A stretch of 49,361 bases of DNA, from contig CAJUSB010000009.1 in NCBI GenBank assembly GCA_910589115.1, forward strand, positions 1 through 49,361. Reading direction: 5' to 3'. The position numbers and the translations under genes were made by a program. Below the pieces are notes generated by a model. It made no database searches. It had not been told where the DNA came from and worked only from the letters and a program-made list of their open reading frames with translations. The DNA is from an uncultured Clostridia bacterium (GTDB lineage Bacteria > Bacillota > Clostridia > Oscillospirales > Butyricicoccaceae). Below are positions 9,347-17,310 of the stretch, one piece after another. Within the stretch, counting starts at the first letter, position 1. Each line of letters begins with the position of its first letter.

Positions 9347-9751
9347 CTACTGACCATTTTGGAATGCAACCGTATCTTTGAACGTGATGTTGCCATTGGA
9401 CTTTTTCACATCGCGCACGCACTGTCCGCGCAGGCGGTCGAGGTCATCTGCATTGATCTCCATACCAACTGCGAGCACATTCATCATCATCGACAGCTCT
9501 ACAGTCATTTTGAACAGCAGACGAGCGATACGGTTCTCACTGTCCTGTACAGTGCCGCGCATTGCTGAGACCAATGCAGGCGGCAAAAAATCATCGCTGT
9601 TCTTTGCGGATAGGTAGCCACAGTAGAAAACCAGCGCGTTTTCCACGAACTCATTCTTGCTCTGGCTGTTGGTAAGCTTCATCGCTGCGGCAACCTTCTG
9701 GTCGGTTTCCGGCGAAATCCGCATCTGAAACCGAACTTTCTCATCTGGCAT
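9347..9751 (-). CDS. Ribbon-helix-helix relaxosome accessory protein
   Basis: A 134-aa DNA-binding protein. KVRFQMRISPETDQKVAAAMKLT followed by SQSKNEFVENALVFYCGYL is a typical RHH/CopG strand and helix pair, and the C-terminal part is helical. I place the start at 9751 because GGAGG stands 8 nt before this ATG; an upstream ATG at 9775 lacks a site. Such proteins bind oriT and help the relaxase; here the gene is between the relaxase gene and a repeat-rich non-coding region. Autoregulation through the TGATGTCAC repeats upstream is plausible but inferred. Confidence 0.8.
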   Translation of the reverse strand: MPDEKVRFQMRISPETDQKVAAAMKLTNSQSKNEFVENALVFYCGYLSAKNSDDFLPPALVSAMRGTVQDSENRIARLLFKMTVELSMMMNVLAVGMEINADDLDRLRGQCVRDVKKSNGNITFKDTVAFQNGQ

Positions 9752-9774
9752 GAATTTTCCTCCATTTCTTCGCA

Positions 9775-9972
9775 TGATGTCATGAGTGATGCCACGAATT
9801 TCCCGAGAACGGTCGGGGATTTCGGCACTCGTGATGTCACAAGTGGCAATGCCCTCTCAAAAGTGATGTCACGCGATATTCTCCGAAACACTCCCCAAAA
9901 GCCGCAAAACGTCCGGAATCCGTAACTCCCCGACCCGCATTGCGGGACGGTGTGACCTGCGGTGATGTCACC
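9775..9972. repeat. Five TGATGTCAC-like repeats upstream of the RHH gene
   Basis: Near-palindromic copies occur at 9775-9783 (TGATGTCAT), 9786-9795 (GTGATGCCAC), 9831-9840, 9863-9872 and 9962-9971 (each GTGATGTCAC). The first two flank the RHH start region and the rest are in non-coding sequence. They are good candidates for binding sites of the RHH protein or another relaxosome component. Confidence 0.6.
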
Positions 9973-10346
9973 GCTTTATCCTGCACCAAAATCGACCCTC
10001 CCCAACGTCCCCAAAATCGCGGCTTCCGTCCTCTCGCAAGTTCCCTCACAAAGCCCCGGACAGCCGTTTTCCCCGCCCTCTGGGGCAGGGATGCCACCCT
10101 CGCCGGAAAAACGCGACACAGGGCGCGACGTGGGGCAACGTTGGCGAACCCTCGCGGGAGCCGTTCGGCTCAGGTGACTGCAACCTTTTTGAGCGCTCTT
10201 TTTCGGTTTTTCTTTGCGAGTCGCAACTCTCGTCACAGGGCTTCGGACAGGCGTTCTACCTCTCGGCGGGGCACGGATGCCACGCCCCTTTGCCAGATGC
10301 GACACACGGCGCGACGTGCGGCAACACCGGCGAACGATTCCCACCA
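9776..10346. other. Candidate origin of transfer (oriT) region
   Basis: This 570-bp GC-rich region has no gene and lies between the relaxosome genes and the DUF6103 gene. It holds the TGATGTCAC repeats and a pair of diverged direct repeats 186 nt apart. Position beside mobL and its RHH partner, lack of coding capacity and internal repeats together suggest oriT. I cannot identify the nic site from sequence alone. Confidence 0.5.
10034..10346. repeat. Two imperfect direct repeats of about 125 bp, offset 186-187 nt
   Basis: Copy 1 covers about 10034-10160 and copy 2 about 10221-10346. Shared landmarks are TCGCAA (10034 and 10221), GGATGCCA (10089 and 10275) and GCGCGACGTG (10123 and 10309), followed by matching GGCAAC and GGCGAAC blocks. 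Copy 2 stops exactly at the stop codon of the DUF6103 gene, so each copy may once have followed a gene end. The role is probably structural or relaxosome-related. Confidence 0.65.
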
Positions 10347-10628
10347 TCAGTTCTCAGCTCCGGTTCCCGACGTGCCGCCCGCAGAGGCAGGACGGTCGGG
10401 GCGAGTGGGACGCGGCGGGCGCGGGCGCTGCTGGCGGGGCGGGCGTTCGTCGCGATCCGTCATGCTCTCGATGTATTCTCGGGTCTGGGTGGGGACATGC
10501 TTTTCGTACAGCTTTTCCATAAAATCATCCAGCTCGGCTTCGAGCGTCGAGTCCTTCTTGCTGATGTAGAACTCGAGTGCCCGCAGCTTTTCCTGCTCAA
10601 ACTGCACGGTAACGGTTGCTTTTTTCAT
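10347..10628 (-). CDS. DUF6103-like small protein
   Basis: A 93-aa protein beginning MKKATVTVQFEQEKLRALEF, followed by a helical segment (LEAELDDFMEKLYEKHVP) and TREYIESM, then a Pro/Arg-rich disordered tail. This matches the DUF6103 family of clostridial ICEs as I know it. I use the ATG at 10628 because GGAGG lies 6 nt upstream; a longer frame to 10667 has no site. The beta strand followed by helices and its place beside oriT make an RHH-like DNA-binding role possible, but unproven. Confidence 0.7.
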   Translation of the reverse strand: MKKATVTVQFEQEKLRALEFYISKKDSTLEAELDDFMEKLYEKHVPTQTREYIESMTDRDERPPRQQRPRPPRPTRPDRPASAGGTSGTGAEN

Positions 10629-10663
10629 CTTGTACCTCCAAGTTTTTAGCCGTTGGAGCCGAC

Positions 10664-10984
10664 TCACATCGTCGGTCCCATGAGTTCTTCCGCTTCCTGA
10701 AAGGCTGCATAGTCTTCGCAGAAGCGCTTCATTTTCTCCGGCTCCACTCCGCCGATTACGACCTCAAGACCATAGTCGGCGCTGCGGATTTCTTTGACCT
10801 GTGCGTTCAGAAGGTCAGAATAAATCTCCCGACCGGTATCGGTCAGCTTCAGCAAGTCTGCCGGACAAATCACAACGGACTCCGAATCCTCTTTTTCATG
10901 GACGAGGACAGCGTCTTCCGATTCTTCCAGCTCTGCCAGCTGAAGCAGGATGCTGCCGATCCGCTCGCCTGTAATATCATCCAT
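10664..10984 (-). CDS. Conserved ICE protein of unknown function (106 aa)
   Basis: Acidic protein starting MDDITGERIGSILLQLAELE. Its second half (LTDTGREIYSDLLNAQVKEI then YGLEVVIGGVEPEKMKRF) resembles the C-terminal half of larger DUF6329-type proteins as I remember them, so it may be a split version. It is preceded by a GGAGG site. It lies between the M23 peptidase gene and DUF6103 within the transfer operon. No catalytic motif is seen. Confidence 0.65.
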   Translation of the reverse strand: MDDITGERIGSILLQLAELEESEDAVLVHEKEDSESVVICPADLLKLTDTGREIYSDLLNAQVKEIRSADYGLEVVIGGVEPEKMKRFCEDYAAFQEAEELMGPTM

Positions 10985-11008
10985 AATTGTTCATTCACCT
11001 CCTGAAAA

Positions 11009-12085
11009 TCAGGGCAAATAATAGCGCGGATCTGTTCGCTCGTTGTTGACACGCACCTCAAAATGGAGGTGCGGACCGGTCACCCTGCCGGTCGCACCGG
11101 AGAGCGCAACCACAGTTCCAGCCTGCACGGTCTGTCCGGAGTGGACTGTCAGCTGGGAGCAATGCGCATAGACAGTCCGCAGGTTGTTGGCGTGTTCGAT
11201 CATGACGTAGTTGCCATAGCTGCCTTCGTAGCCAGCGATGATCACCGTCCCAGGGAGGGCGGCACGGACGGGAGTCCCCTGCGGGACAGCCAGATCCATG
11301 CCGGTATGCCCGCTGCGCTGACCGTTGATCGGGTCGACTCGGTTGCCAAATTCCGAGGTTACGATGCTTCGCCAGTTCGCGCCAATCGGCGAACAGAAAC
11401 CCTCTGCGCTGACGTATGGCGCGTTGTCTCCGGACTCCCAGCTCTCATTGCCGCTGGGCGCTCCGTATTTTATCAGGCTGTAGATGCTCTCGGCGTTGCC
11501 TTTCTGCTCAGCGGTAACCTCACCGCCAAGGGCCTCGCCGATCTTCTGATAGACCTCATCCAGATCGGCAATCGGAGTCGCCGCCATGACCGTTCCCTCG
11601 ACTTCGATCTCATTGCCGTCCGCATCCGTTTCGGTAATCGTGCCAGTTGCTTCCGCAAAGGTTGCGAAGCACTCTACGAATTTTTGATAAACATCTGCGG
11701 CAAACGGCGCAGGCATTTCGGAACCAAAGAACAAGGCATAAAAAATCGCCTTGACTCTGATCTCGTCAAGGCTTTCATCCCCCTCGGTGCGGTCGCCGAT
11801 GTCATCCAGCAAGGCATCCAGTTCAGCGAAGTGGGCACGCATATTTTCGATGGATTCTTTGTACTCCTCGGGCATATCAGCGGGGAGCGCGATGCTGCTG
11901 AAGCAGAATTCCGCCGCCGAAACATTGTGCTCCGCCGTGCCAGCCGCCACCGAACAGAGAAGCGCAAGCAGGACGATGAGCGGCGAAAGGATTGCGACGA
12001 TGCACCAGCCGATGCCCTTCCTTGCGTTCTCATCGGTAATCGCAAGCGCCGCAGCTTTTGCCAGAATTAACGCTGGAGCTGCCAT
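11009..12085 (-). CDS. Membrane-anchored M23 metallopeptidase (transfer-associated murein hydrolase)
   Basis: Would open the peptidoglycan locally so that the transfer channel can cross the wall. The 358-aa protein has one membrane segment (GWCIVAILSPLIVLLALLCSVAAG, about 26-50), a helical stalk and a C-terminal M23 LytM-type domain. Zinc ligands are visible in SGHTGMDLAVPQGTPV (H-x3-D) and in GPHLHFEVRVN (HxH), with YAHCSQL between. It is an expected component of ICE type IV systems (VirB1 role). The start follows a GGGGGATG stretch. Neighbours on both sides are small ICE accessory proteins. Confidence 0.9.
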   Translation of the reverse strand: MAAPALILAKAAALAITDENARKGIGWCIVAILSPLIVLLALLCSVAAGTAEHNVSAAEFCFSSIALPADMPEEYKESIENMRAHFAELDALLDDIGDRTEGDESLDEIRVKAIFYALFFGSEMPAPFAADVYQKFVECFATFAEATGTITETDADGNEIEVEGTVMAATPIADLDEVYQKIGEALGGEVTAEQKGNAESIYSLIKYGAPSGNESWESGDNAPYVSAEGFCSPIGANWRSIVTSEFGNRVDPINGQRSGHTGMDLAVPQGTPVRAALPGTVIIAGYEGSYGNYVMIEHANNLRTVYAHCSQLTVHSGQTVQAGTVVALSGATGRVTGPHLHFEVRVNNERTDPRYYLP

Positions 12086-12102
12086 AAATCATCCCCCATT
12101 TC

Positions 12103-12477
12103 TTACAGACTCATAGCGGGGGAGCCGCTCTGCTCCGGTTCTTCGGCGGGGACATTCCGCGTGATCGACAGCTCCGGTGTGGCTTCTACAATGGTGCGGG
12201 CCTCGGGGATGTACGCCGCAAGACGGCAATAATCATACCCTTCCGAGTCTACAAGGATGCCGTCGCGCCCGCCTTCGCCCAGAACCAGCAGGCAGTGAAT
12301 CCCCTTTTCATCGTGCCCCATTACATCCCGGTTCTGCCGGATGACCGAGTGCCTGCCCATCGGGCACCGCGACATCGCGAAAAAATCTACTTTCGGAACC
12401 TCGACTACCCGTTCGATGCAGCAATCATCGAAATCGAATGCGCCGGGTTTTTCCTGCATATGTGCATTGATTTTCAA
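12103..12477 (-). CDS. DUF6329-like small ICE protein
   Basis: A 124-aa protein with the opening INAHMQEKPGAFDFDDCC, a MGRHSVIRQNRDVMGHDE block and LLVLGEGGRDGILVDSEGYDYCR, which I recognise as the N-terminal part of DUF6329-type proteins. I take TTG at 12477 as the start: GAAGGAGGA lies about 7 nt before it. The 181-aa frame to 12648 runs back into the cyclotransferase gene and is not needed. Function is unknown. The C-terminus SPAMSL resembles those of other proteins in this element (for example APAMSL at 42036 and FSMSM at 12987). Confidence 0.65.
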   Translation of the reverse strand: MKINAHMQEKPGAFDFDDCCIERVVEVPKVDFFAMSRCPMGRHSVIRQNRDVMGHDEKGIHCLLVLGEGGRDGILVDSEGYDYCRLAAYIPEARTIVEATPELSITRNVPAEEPEQSGSPAMSL

Positions 12478-12490
12478 AAAAATTCCTCCT

Positions 12491-12973
12491 TCACCACAGC
12501 CGGAAAGCGGGCGCACTGCCCTGCTCCTGCGCTGCCAGCTCCTCGCTGTGTTCGCGTGCCTGTTCAAGAATCGCGGTATCAAATCCGCAGTCTTGATATC
12601 CTTCTTCAATTGTGGCATAATAATAGCCCGAGGGACTCCCCATCTCATGTCCGGGAGTCATCACGTACACCATCGCGCTGACTGTCTCGCCGCTTTCCAG
12701 CTGGAAATCCTTCTGTTCCTTCCCGTAGAGGGTCGGCCAGCCTTCGTATCGGTTAAGGTTCCGTTCGTCCTTTGCGCTGATCTCCCACAGCAGGATCGGG
12801 ACGGAGCTGCCCTCCTTCGGTTCGATTGTCGCAACGGCACTGTGCGGCGAGCCGCGAAACAGCAGCTCGTGATCTTTCAGTTCCGCCGTGCTGTAGACTG
12901 TCGCGTCCGGACAGCGGTACTCCATCTGCGCCATATTGAGGTTGCTGCCATAGGCAGCGTATAACTTTCTCAT
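12491..12973 (-). CDS. Gamma-glutamylcyclotransferase/AIG2-like protein
   Basis: A 160-aa member of the GGCT-like fold. YAAYGSNLN near the N-terminus matches the conserved YGSN loop, and LNRYEGWPTLYGK supplies the likely catalytic Glu in the usual YEG context. Family members release 5-oxoproline from gamma-glutamyl amines or peptides. The gene directly follows the amidoligase gene. This pairing is known from genome surveys of ATP-grasp-type amidoligases and suggests that the two build and trim an amide-linked product. The start at 12973 has AAGGAG 8 nt upstream. Confidence 0.85.
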   Translation of the reverse strand: MRKLYAAYGSNLNMAQMEYRCPDATVYSTAELKDHELLFRGSPHSAVATIEPKEGSSVPILLWEISAKDERNLNRYEGWPTLYGKEQKDFQLESGETVSAMVYVMTPGHEMGSPSGYYYATIEEGYQDCGFDTAILEQAREHSEELAAQEQGSAPAFRLW

Positions 12974-12986
12974 TCGCAAAAGCTCC

Positions 12987-14030
12987 TTACATTGACATTG
13001 AAAAACCGGAGGACTGGCTTTCCTCCGGCTCAGGTTCTGGGGTTACGGATGCGCTTTGTGCGGGTTCTGTCACCTGAACCGGCTGGGCTTCCTGCGCGTG
13101 CTGCCGTCGCAGACGCTCCTTCTGTTGAACAGCCTGCATCGGGTCTTTCCATGCGATGTTCCCTTCGAGGTGGTCGAGCAGGTGCTTCCTCGCCGTTTTG
13201 AACTCGTCGCCGATCATCCCCAGCCGCAAAAGCCACACACGAAAGGTGTATTTCTCGTTGTCTGAGACCGTTTTCGTCGGCCTTGCGGAGCGCTGATTGT
13301 ACGCCTGCGCAGTAACCGCCAGACAGAATTGCAGGTATGCTTTTACCTTCCCGGCGTGCAGGTTTCCGTTAAATGCGCGGAACTCTATCGTGCCTTTTTG
13401 GAACACGGAGTGTAAATTCAGGCACCGGTAGCGGCTTGAATGGTAATGTTCCCCGCTGCCGTCCGGACCGTTGTACCACAGGTTTTTCAGGGATTCCATA
13501 TCCTTTGGCTTTTGCTTGTTCAGCCGTTCCAGAAAATTCGGATCGACCTTGCGGCAATAAGTCATTTCACGGTCGCGGTTTACCTTGAGCGCCTTATAGA
13601 TCATATCCTCCTTGGAGGCTACAATATTCACAAGATTCCGAAGGTGCGGTGCGTCAAACGGCGCGGCGTTCACATGAATATGGATGCCTACGGATTCGTT
13701 ACAAAACGCCCCGTTTTCACGCAGTTTGCGAATGACTTCCTGCAAGCTCGGAATATCCTCATAGCTACAAATCGGGCTGACCAGCTCCACGCTGTAGTCA
13801 CGGCCTGCCCTGACCTTGTGACCATCCTCCCTTCGCTGGCAGTTGATGCTTCCATCGGACATCACTTTCCACTTTCGCCCCTGCTGGTCGAGGGCGGAGT
13901 ATGTATCATACCAGCCGCCTTCATGCCGGGGTTCGGTACCAAAATACTCGGCAAGCACCTGCGCGGCGCGGTAGCGGGTGATGCCGGTCATCTCGATTTC
14001 GATCCCCCAGTTTTGCTCTCGCAGATCCAT
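12987..14030 (-). CDS. Amidoligase_2-type ATP-dependent ligase
   Basis: A 347-aa protein of the amidoligase family (glutamine synthetase-like fold), which is predicted to form amide bonds using ATP. Visible motifs: GIEIEMTG near the start (metal-binding Glu pair), YSVELVSPI, SVGIHIHVN (His residues) and GTIEFRAFNG (Glu and Arg). The last 60 residues are a low-complexity Gln/Pro/Glu tail ending FSMSM. It lies 4 nt after the stop of the preceding gene and 14 nt before the cyclotransferase. The substrate is unknown; candidates are peptidoglycan peptides or proteins of the transfer machine. Confidence 0.85.
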   Translation of the reverse strand: MDLREQNWGIEIEMTGITRYRAAQVLAEYFGTEPRHEGGWYDTYSALDQQGRKWKVMSDGSINCQRREDGHKVRAGRDYSVELVSPICSYEDIPSLQEVIRKLRENGAFCNESVGIHIHVNAAPFDAPHLRNLVNIVASKEDMIYKALKVNRDREMTYCRKVDPNFLERLNKQKPKDMESLKNLWYNGPDGSGEHYHSSRYRCLNLHSVFQKGTIEFRAFNGNLHAGKVKAYLQFCLAVTAQAYNQRSARPTKTVSDNEKYTFRVWLLRLGMIGDEFKTARKHLLDHLEGNIAWKDPMQAVQQKERLRRQHAQEAQPVQVTEPAQSASVTPEPEPEESQSSGFSMSM

Positions 14031-14033
14031 CGG

Positions 14034-14513
14034 CTACCACATCCGCTGCCCGTAAGTCATATCCAGCCCCGGCTTCGCGCCTGCCAATTCTGCCGTGCCG
14101 TTGATGAATTCGCACAGCCGGTCGCGCCGCCAGGTGTCGATCAGACTGCTGTTGCAGGCTTCGTTCAGCTGGTTGATCCTGCCCGTAACCTCACCCGTCA
14201 GCCGCCTGATTTCCTCCGGCGTGCCGTCACAGGCTTCCATCGCTGCGGCATATTCGTCAAGGATTTTGCCGCACTGGTCGACATCCTGTTCCGAATAGCT
14301 GAACTGGTCAGCATAGGGATTGGGATACGGTTCGCCGTCCATGCAGTGGCGGATATGCTCCAGTAGCGGCGGACGGTTCTCCGGTTCCTCCTTGATGTAC
14401 TGCGCCATCATCGCAACAAGGTCGGCCTGCTGGTCAGGCGTGTACTGGACTGCCGCGTACAGGTCATTCAGCAGGCGGTTCTTGCTCTCTTGAATTTTTT
14501 CGATTTTGTCCAT
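14034..14513 (-). CDS. Hypothetical helical protein linked to the amidoligase
   Basis: A 159-aa acidic, mostly helical protein (MDKIEKIQESKNRLLNDLYA...). It has no recognised domain. It is followed within 4 nt by the amidoligase and preceded by VirB4, so it is part of the transfer operon. It might be a substrate or partner of the amidoligase, but I have no sequence evidence for that. Confidence 0.65.
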   Translation of the reverse strand: MDKIEKIQESKNRLLNDLYAAVQYTPDQQADLVAMMAQYIKEEPENRPPLLEHIRHCMDGEPYPNPYADQFSYSEQDVDQCGKILDEYAAAMEACDGTPEEIRRLTGEVTGRINQLNEACNSSLIDTWRRDRLCEFINGTAELAGAKPGLDMTYGQRMW

Positions 14514-14534
14514 AAATTTCCTTTCTCCGGTTGG

Positions 14535-16400
14535 TTATTTGCCGCCCGCTGTCCCGAACAATTTTTCCTTGTAAGCGGGCGCATGAACGTCCAGAAGATA
14601 GCGTTCGTTTCCACATTTATAGAGACAAGTGCCGCGCTGCGGGTAGCGGATCAGTTCAAACTCGGACTCCTCCAGTTGGAGATTCTCCATAAAAAATCGC
14701 TTGTCCACCGACCCGGCATTGAACAGAAACTGATGCGTCGGGATGGAGAAGAGTGGGCGGGTCATCTCGGCGACGCCAGGGAGCGCGAAGTCCTCGATAT
14801 TCTGGCTGGCGAGCAGTACAGCGGAGTTCTTTTTGCGCACGCGCTTCATGAAATTGCGGATGTACTCAATGGTCGTCGGGTTCGAGAGGAACAGATATAG
14901 CTCGTCGATTGCGGCAACCGAATTGCCCTCGGTTAGCAGCTTGTCGCTCAAAAAGGACAAAATATTGAACAGCAGCGCGTTCTTGATGTTGCCGCTGGCG
15001 TTCATCAGATTCTTTACACCGAACACAAGAAAGCGGGAGCTTTCCACATTGGTGTGCCCGTTGAAAAATTTGCTTTCCGCGCCGATGCACATCGAGTGCA
15101 GTCCGAGCAGGACTTCCTGCAGGAGCGGCGCAGGGTAGAGAGCTTTTTCCTCCTTGTCGTAGTTTTCGTAGGCATCCTCCATGACCGCGTACAGGTCTGA
15201 CAGGGTCGGATAATCATCCGGGCCAAGCTGTGAGAAATCGGTTTCGTCGCTCAGCCCCCAGCCCGCGTACAGCCGCTCCAGCATCAGCTCAATGGTGTCG
15301 ATATGACGGTCGGTGAAATCTTTGTAGGAGCGGAAAAAGTCCTTCAGGAATGAGATATGCTGGCTCAGCCGTGAGTGCTGTCGGAAGGTTTCGGGGGCTT
15401 TCGGATCGTCATCCGGCTCGTCGCCGGTCACATCCCACAGCTTCGGCTCCAGCGGATTGATGATGTACTTGCCGCTCATCAAATCAACAAAATACCCGCC
15501 AAGCCGCTCGCTGAGTTCACACATTTCGTGCTCCGGATCAAGGGAAATCACGCTTTTCCCGCTCTCCAAAAGATTGCATACCAACAGTTTGAGAAGGTAG
15601 CTTTTACCTTGCCCGGAGTTGCCGAGAATCAGGATGCTGGCGTTAGTTTTATCATCGGCGCGGCGGTCAAGATCGACGATGATGTTGGAGCCGTAGCGGT
15701 CGCGCCCAATGTAGAAACCCTGCGAGTCAGTCTTGCCGGAATAATTGAAGGGGAACAGGTTTGCGGCAGAACCGGAGGGCATGACTCGCTCAAACTGGGA
15801 ACCGAACACGTTGTTTCCTGCCGGATTTGCGGTCAGGTAGCCCTCACGCTGGCGCAGGAGCAGGCTGTCTACGCTCAGCTTGGAGCGCACCAGCTCCGCC
15901 AGAACTTCGTCACGCAGGGTGCGCAGGCGTTCGCTGCTCCAAGCGGACAGCTCGATCAGGACGGCGCAGTGCATCAGCGTTTCGCGGTTGCGGTGCATGG
16001 TCGTGACGAGGGTTGCCACGTCCTGCAAATTGGCTTCGGCGGTCACGCTCTGCTTGAGGTCGGCGGTGTTGCTGCGCTCCAGGCGGCTTTTGTTGGTCGC
16101 GTTGTGGATGATCTTGCTTTCCTCAGAGGAGTTCACCTGCCTCATATACACGTGGAGCAGGACGCCGCTTTTCTCCCCCAGGTGCCGCAGGAGCGCGAGT
16201 TCCTCGGTGCTGGTCGGGTAGCCACGCAGGGCCAGGACACAGCGGAAGGTACTCCCGAGGATAAAATGATCTGTGCTGAATTTGACCACCGAGGGCGCAA
16301 TCAGGTCGAAATAGTCCTTCGGCGCAGGAGTCGGAGGAGCCAGTTTTTTCTTGTTTTTCTTCTGCTTTTTAACAGGTTTCTTTTCTTCCTTCTTACCCAT
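14535..16400 (-). CDS. virB4: VirB4/TraE-type conjugation ATPase
   Basis: The main energy-supplying ATPase of the type IV channel. From the ATG at 16400 (AAAGGTGG site upstream) it is 621 aa. It has a Lys-rich N-terminus, Walker A ILGNSGQGKSYLLKLL at about 260-267, and Walker B in VAAIDELYLFLSNPTT. AVLLASQNIEDFALPGVAEMTRPLFSIPTHQFLF follows, as is usual in the family. It overlaps the preceding gene by 8 nt. The N-terminal domain is shorter than in one-piece VirB4 proteins, which fits with the upstream gene supplying part of it. Confidence 0.93.
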   Translation of the reverse strand: MGKKEEKKPVKKQKKNKKKLAPPTPAPKDYFDLIAPSVVKFSTDHFILGSTFRCVLALRGYPTSTEELALLRHLGEKSGVLLHVYMRQVNSSEESKIIHNATNKSRLERSNTADLKQSVTAEANLQDVATLVTTMHRNRETLMHCAVLIELSAWSSERLRTLRDEVLAELVRSKLSVDSLLLRQREGYLTANPAGNNVFGSQFERVMPSGSAANLFPFNYSGKTDSQGFYIGRDRYGSNIIVDLDRRADDKTNASILILGNSGQGKSYLLKLLVCNLLESGKSVISLDPEHEMCELSERLGGYFVDLMSGKYIINPLEPKLWDVTGDEPDDDPKAPETFRQHSRLSQHISFLKDFFRSYKDFTDRHIDTIELMLERLYAGWGLSDETDFSQLGPDDYPTLSDLYAVMEDAYENYDKEEKALYPAPLLQEVLLGLHSMCIGAESKFFNGHTNVESSRFLVFGVKNLMNASGNIKNALLFNILSFLSDKLLTEGNSVAAIDELYLFLSNPTTIEYIRNFMKRVRKKNSAVLLASQNIEDFALPGVAEMTRPLFSIPTHQFLFNAGSVDKRFFMENLQLEESEFELIRYPQRGTCLYKCGNERYLLDVHAPAYKEKLFGTAGGK

Positions 16401-16980
16401 TTTCGGATACCCACCTTTCTCCGTCGAGGTTTTCAAAATATTCCGTTGTCACGTCCTGCTGGTAGTAAATCGCAAGGATTCTTTTGATGTCCTGCTCTGT
16501 GGCGCGTCGAATGCGGAAGCTCTGGTCACGCAGGCTCTTTTCCAGACGCGCGATCTGGCTGAGGGCATCCTCGCCGCTCCGCTTCTCGATCTGAAACATG
16601 AATGCAAATTCGCGGGTGGAAGCCGTCGTTGCCTGGATGTCGTCCAAGTGCTGGGAGTCCTGCTGGAGCAGTTCGCGCAGTGCGGGCAGTTCCTCCTGAT
16701 CGATTCGCTCTGCGTACCAATCCTTGTTGCGCGTGAACGATTCGCGCGAATTCAATGCCAGAATCCGCACAGATTCTGTGCCGCGCAGCAGGTTCGACAG
16801 AGCCATCACGCGCCCCCGAACACCTTCATTCGAGAGGACAGACAAATTATCCGGCTTCACGATGAAGTACACCATTTCGCCGTTTGTAGTCTTCAGGCTG
16901 TATTCGGTGACTTCCTCCAAGCCCATCAGCTGCCGCGTAGACTGCCTGCGCTTGTTTTCCTTTTTGGCCGCTTTATTCAT
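16393..16980 (-). CDS. VirB4 N-terminal-domain-like partner protein
   Basis: A 195-aa basic protein that precedes and overlaps virB4 by 8 nt. The segments VYFIVKPDNLSVLSNEGVRGRVMALSNLL and SRESFTRNKDWYAERI resemble the N-terminal region of VirB4/TrbE-like ATPases, which in these ICEs is often encoded separately. The start at 16980 has GGAGGGAG upstream. It is expected to work at the membrane with VirB4. No Walker motifs are present. Confidence 0.72.
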   Translation of the reverse strand: MNKAAKKENKRRQSTRQLMGLEEVTEYSLKTTNGEMVYFIVKPDNLSVLSNEGVRGRVMALSNLLRGTESVRILALNSRESFTRNKDWYAERIDQEELPALRELLQQDSQHLDDIQATTASTREFAFMFQIEKRSGEDALSQIARLEKSLRDQSFRIRRATEQDIKRILAIYYQQDVTTEYFENLDGERWVSENG

Positions 16981-17239
16981 AGCGCTCCCTCCATTCATAA
17001 AATTGTTGTTTCAAGAACAGGAAATTTGCCGCGTTACGCAGAAAGTCCAGGATGCTTGCGTCCTCCATGCGGATGCTCAGAAACGCATACAGGAACGTCA
17101 AGATCAGCGGTATAATCAGCCCGATCTGCGCGATCGCCAGAACAGAAAGCAGCAGCCCGATGCCGATGATCGCTACGTCACGCAGTTCCCACAGCCACAG
17201 GGTTGCCTTTGCTGTCAGATTGTCAGGGTAGATATAAAT
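16973..17239 (-). CDS. PrgI/VirB3-like small membrane protein, apparent ATT start
   Basis: An 88-aa frame with two membrane segments (DVAIIGIGLLLSVLAIAQIGLII and PLILTFLYAFLSI), then a soluble tail LRNAANFLFLKQQFYEWRERYE. It corresponds to the small membrane protein that precedes virB4 in clostridial ICEs (PrgI/VirB3 role). No ATG, GTG or TTG precedes YIYPDNLTAKATLW; an ATT at 17239 lies 9 nt after GGAGG at the position where homologues begin, so I choose it. The stop overlaps the next gene by 8 nt. It directly follows an intrinsic terminator. Confidence 0.7.
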   Translation of the reverse strand: MYIYPDNLTAKATLWLWELRDVAIIGIGLLLSVLAIAQIGLIIPLILTFLYAFLSIRMEDASILDFLRNAANFLFLKQQFYEWRERYE

Positions 17240-17253
17240 CTTGGAGCACCTCC

Positions 17254-17289
17254 GAAAAAATGCGCCGTAGTTTGATTAGCGGCGCATTT
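17254..17289 (-). terminator. Intrinsic terminator between the RHH gene and the virB4 operon
   Basis: On the minus strand AAATGCGCCG pairs with CGGCGCATTT around a 12-nt loop and is followed by TTTTT. It ends just before the GGAGG of the PrgI-like gene, so it would end transcripts from the RHH gene or act as an attenuator for the virB4 operon. Confidence 0.8.
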
Positions 17290-17310
17290 CTGTGATATAA
17301 TAGGTTGTAG

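Noticed and set aside
9776..10346. CRISPR array
   Set aside because: The repeats here are two long imperfect copies and short scattered motifs, without regular spacers; no cas genes are present.
9940..10569. A 209-codon plus-strand frame over the oriT-like region
   Set aside because: Arg/Ser/Pro-rich translation typical of GC-rich non-coding DNA; it runs across the repeats and into the DUF6103 gene in antisense.
11063..12070. A 335-codon plus-strand frame opposite the M23 peptidase
   Set aside because: Shadow frame in GC-rich sequence; the minus-strand gene has intact zinc ligands.
15375..16487. A 370-codon plus-strand frame opposite virB4
   Set aside because: Shadow of a well-supported gene with Walker motifs; the translation is rich in His, Gln and Val and shows no domain.
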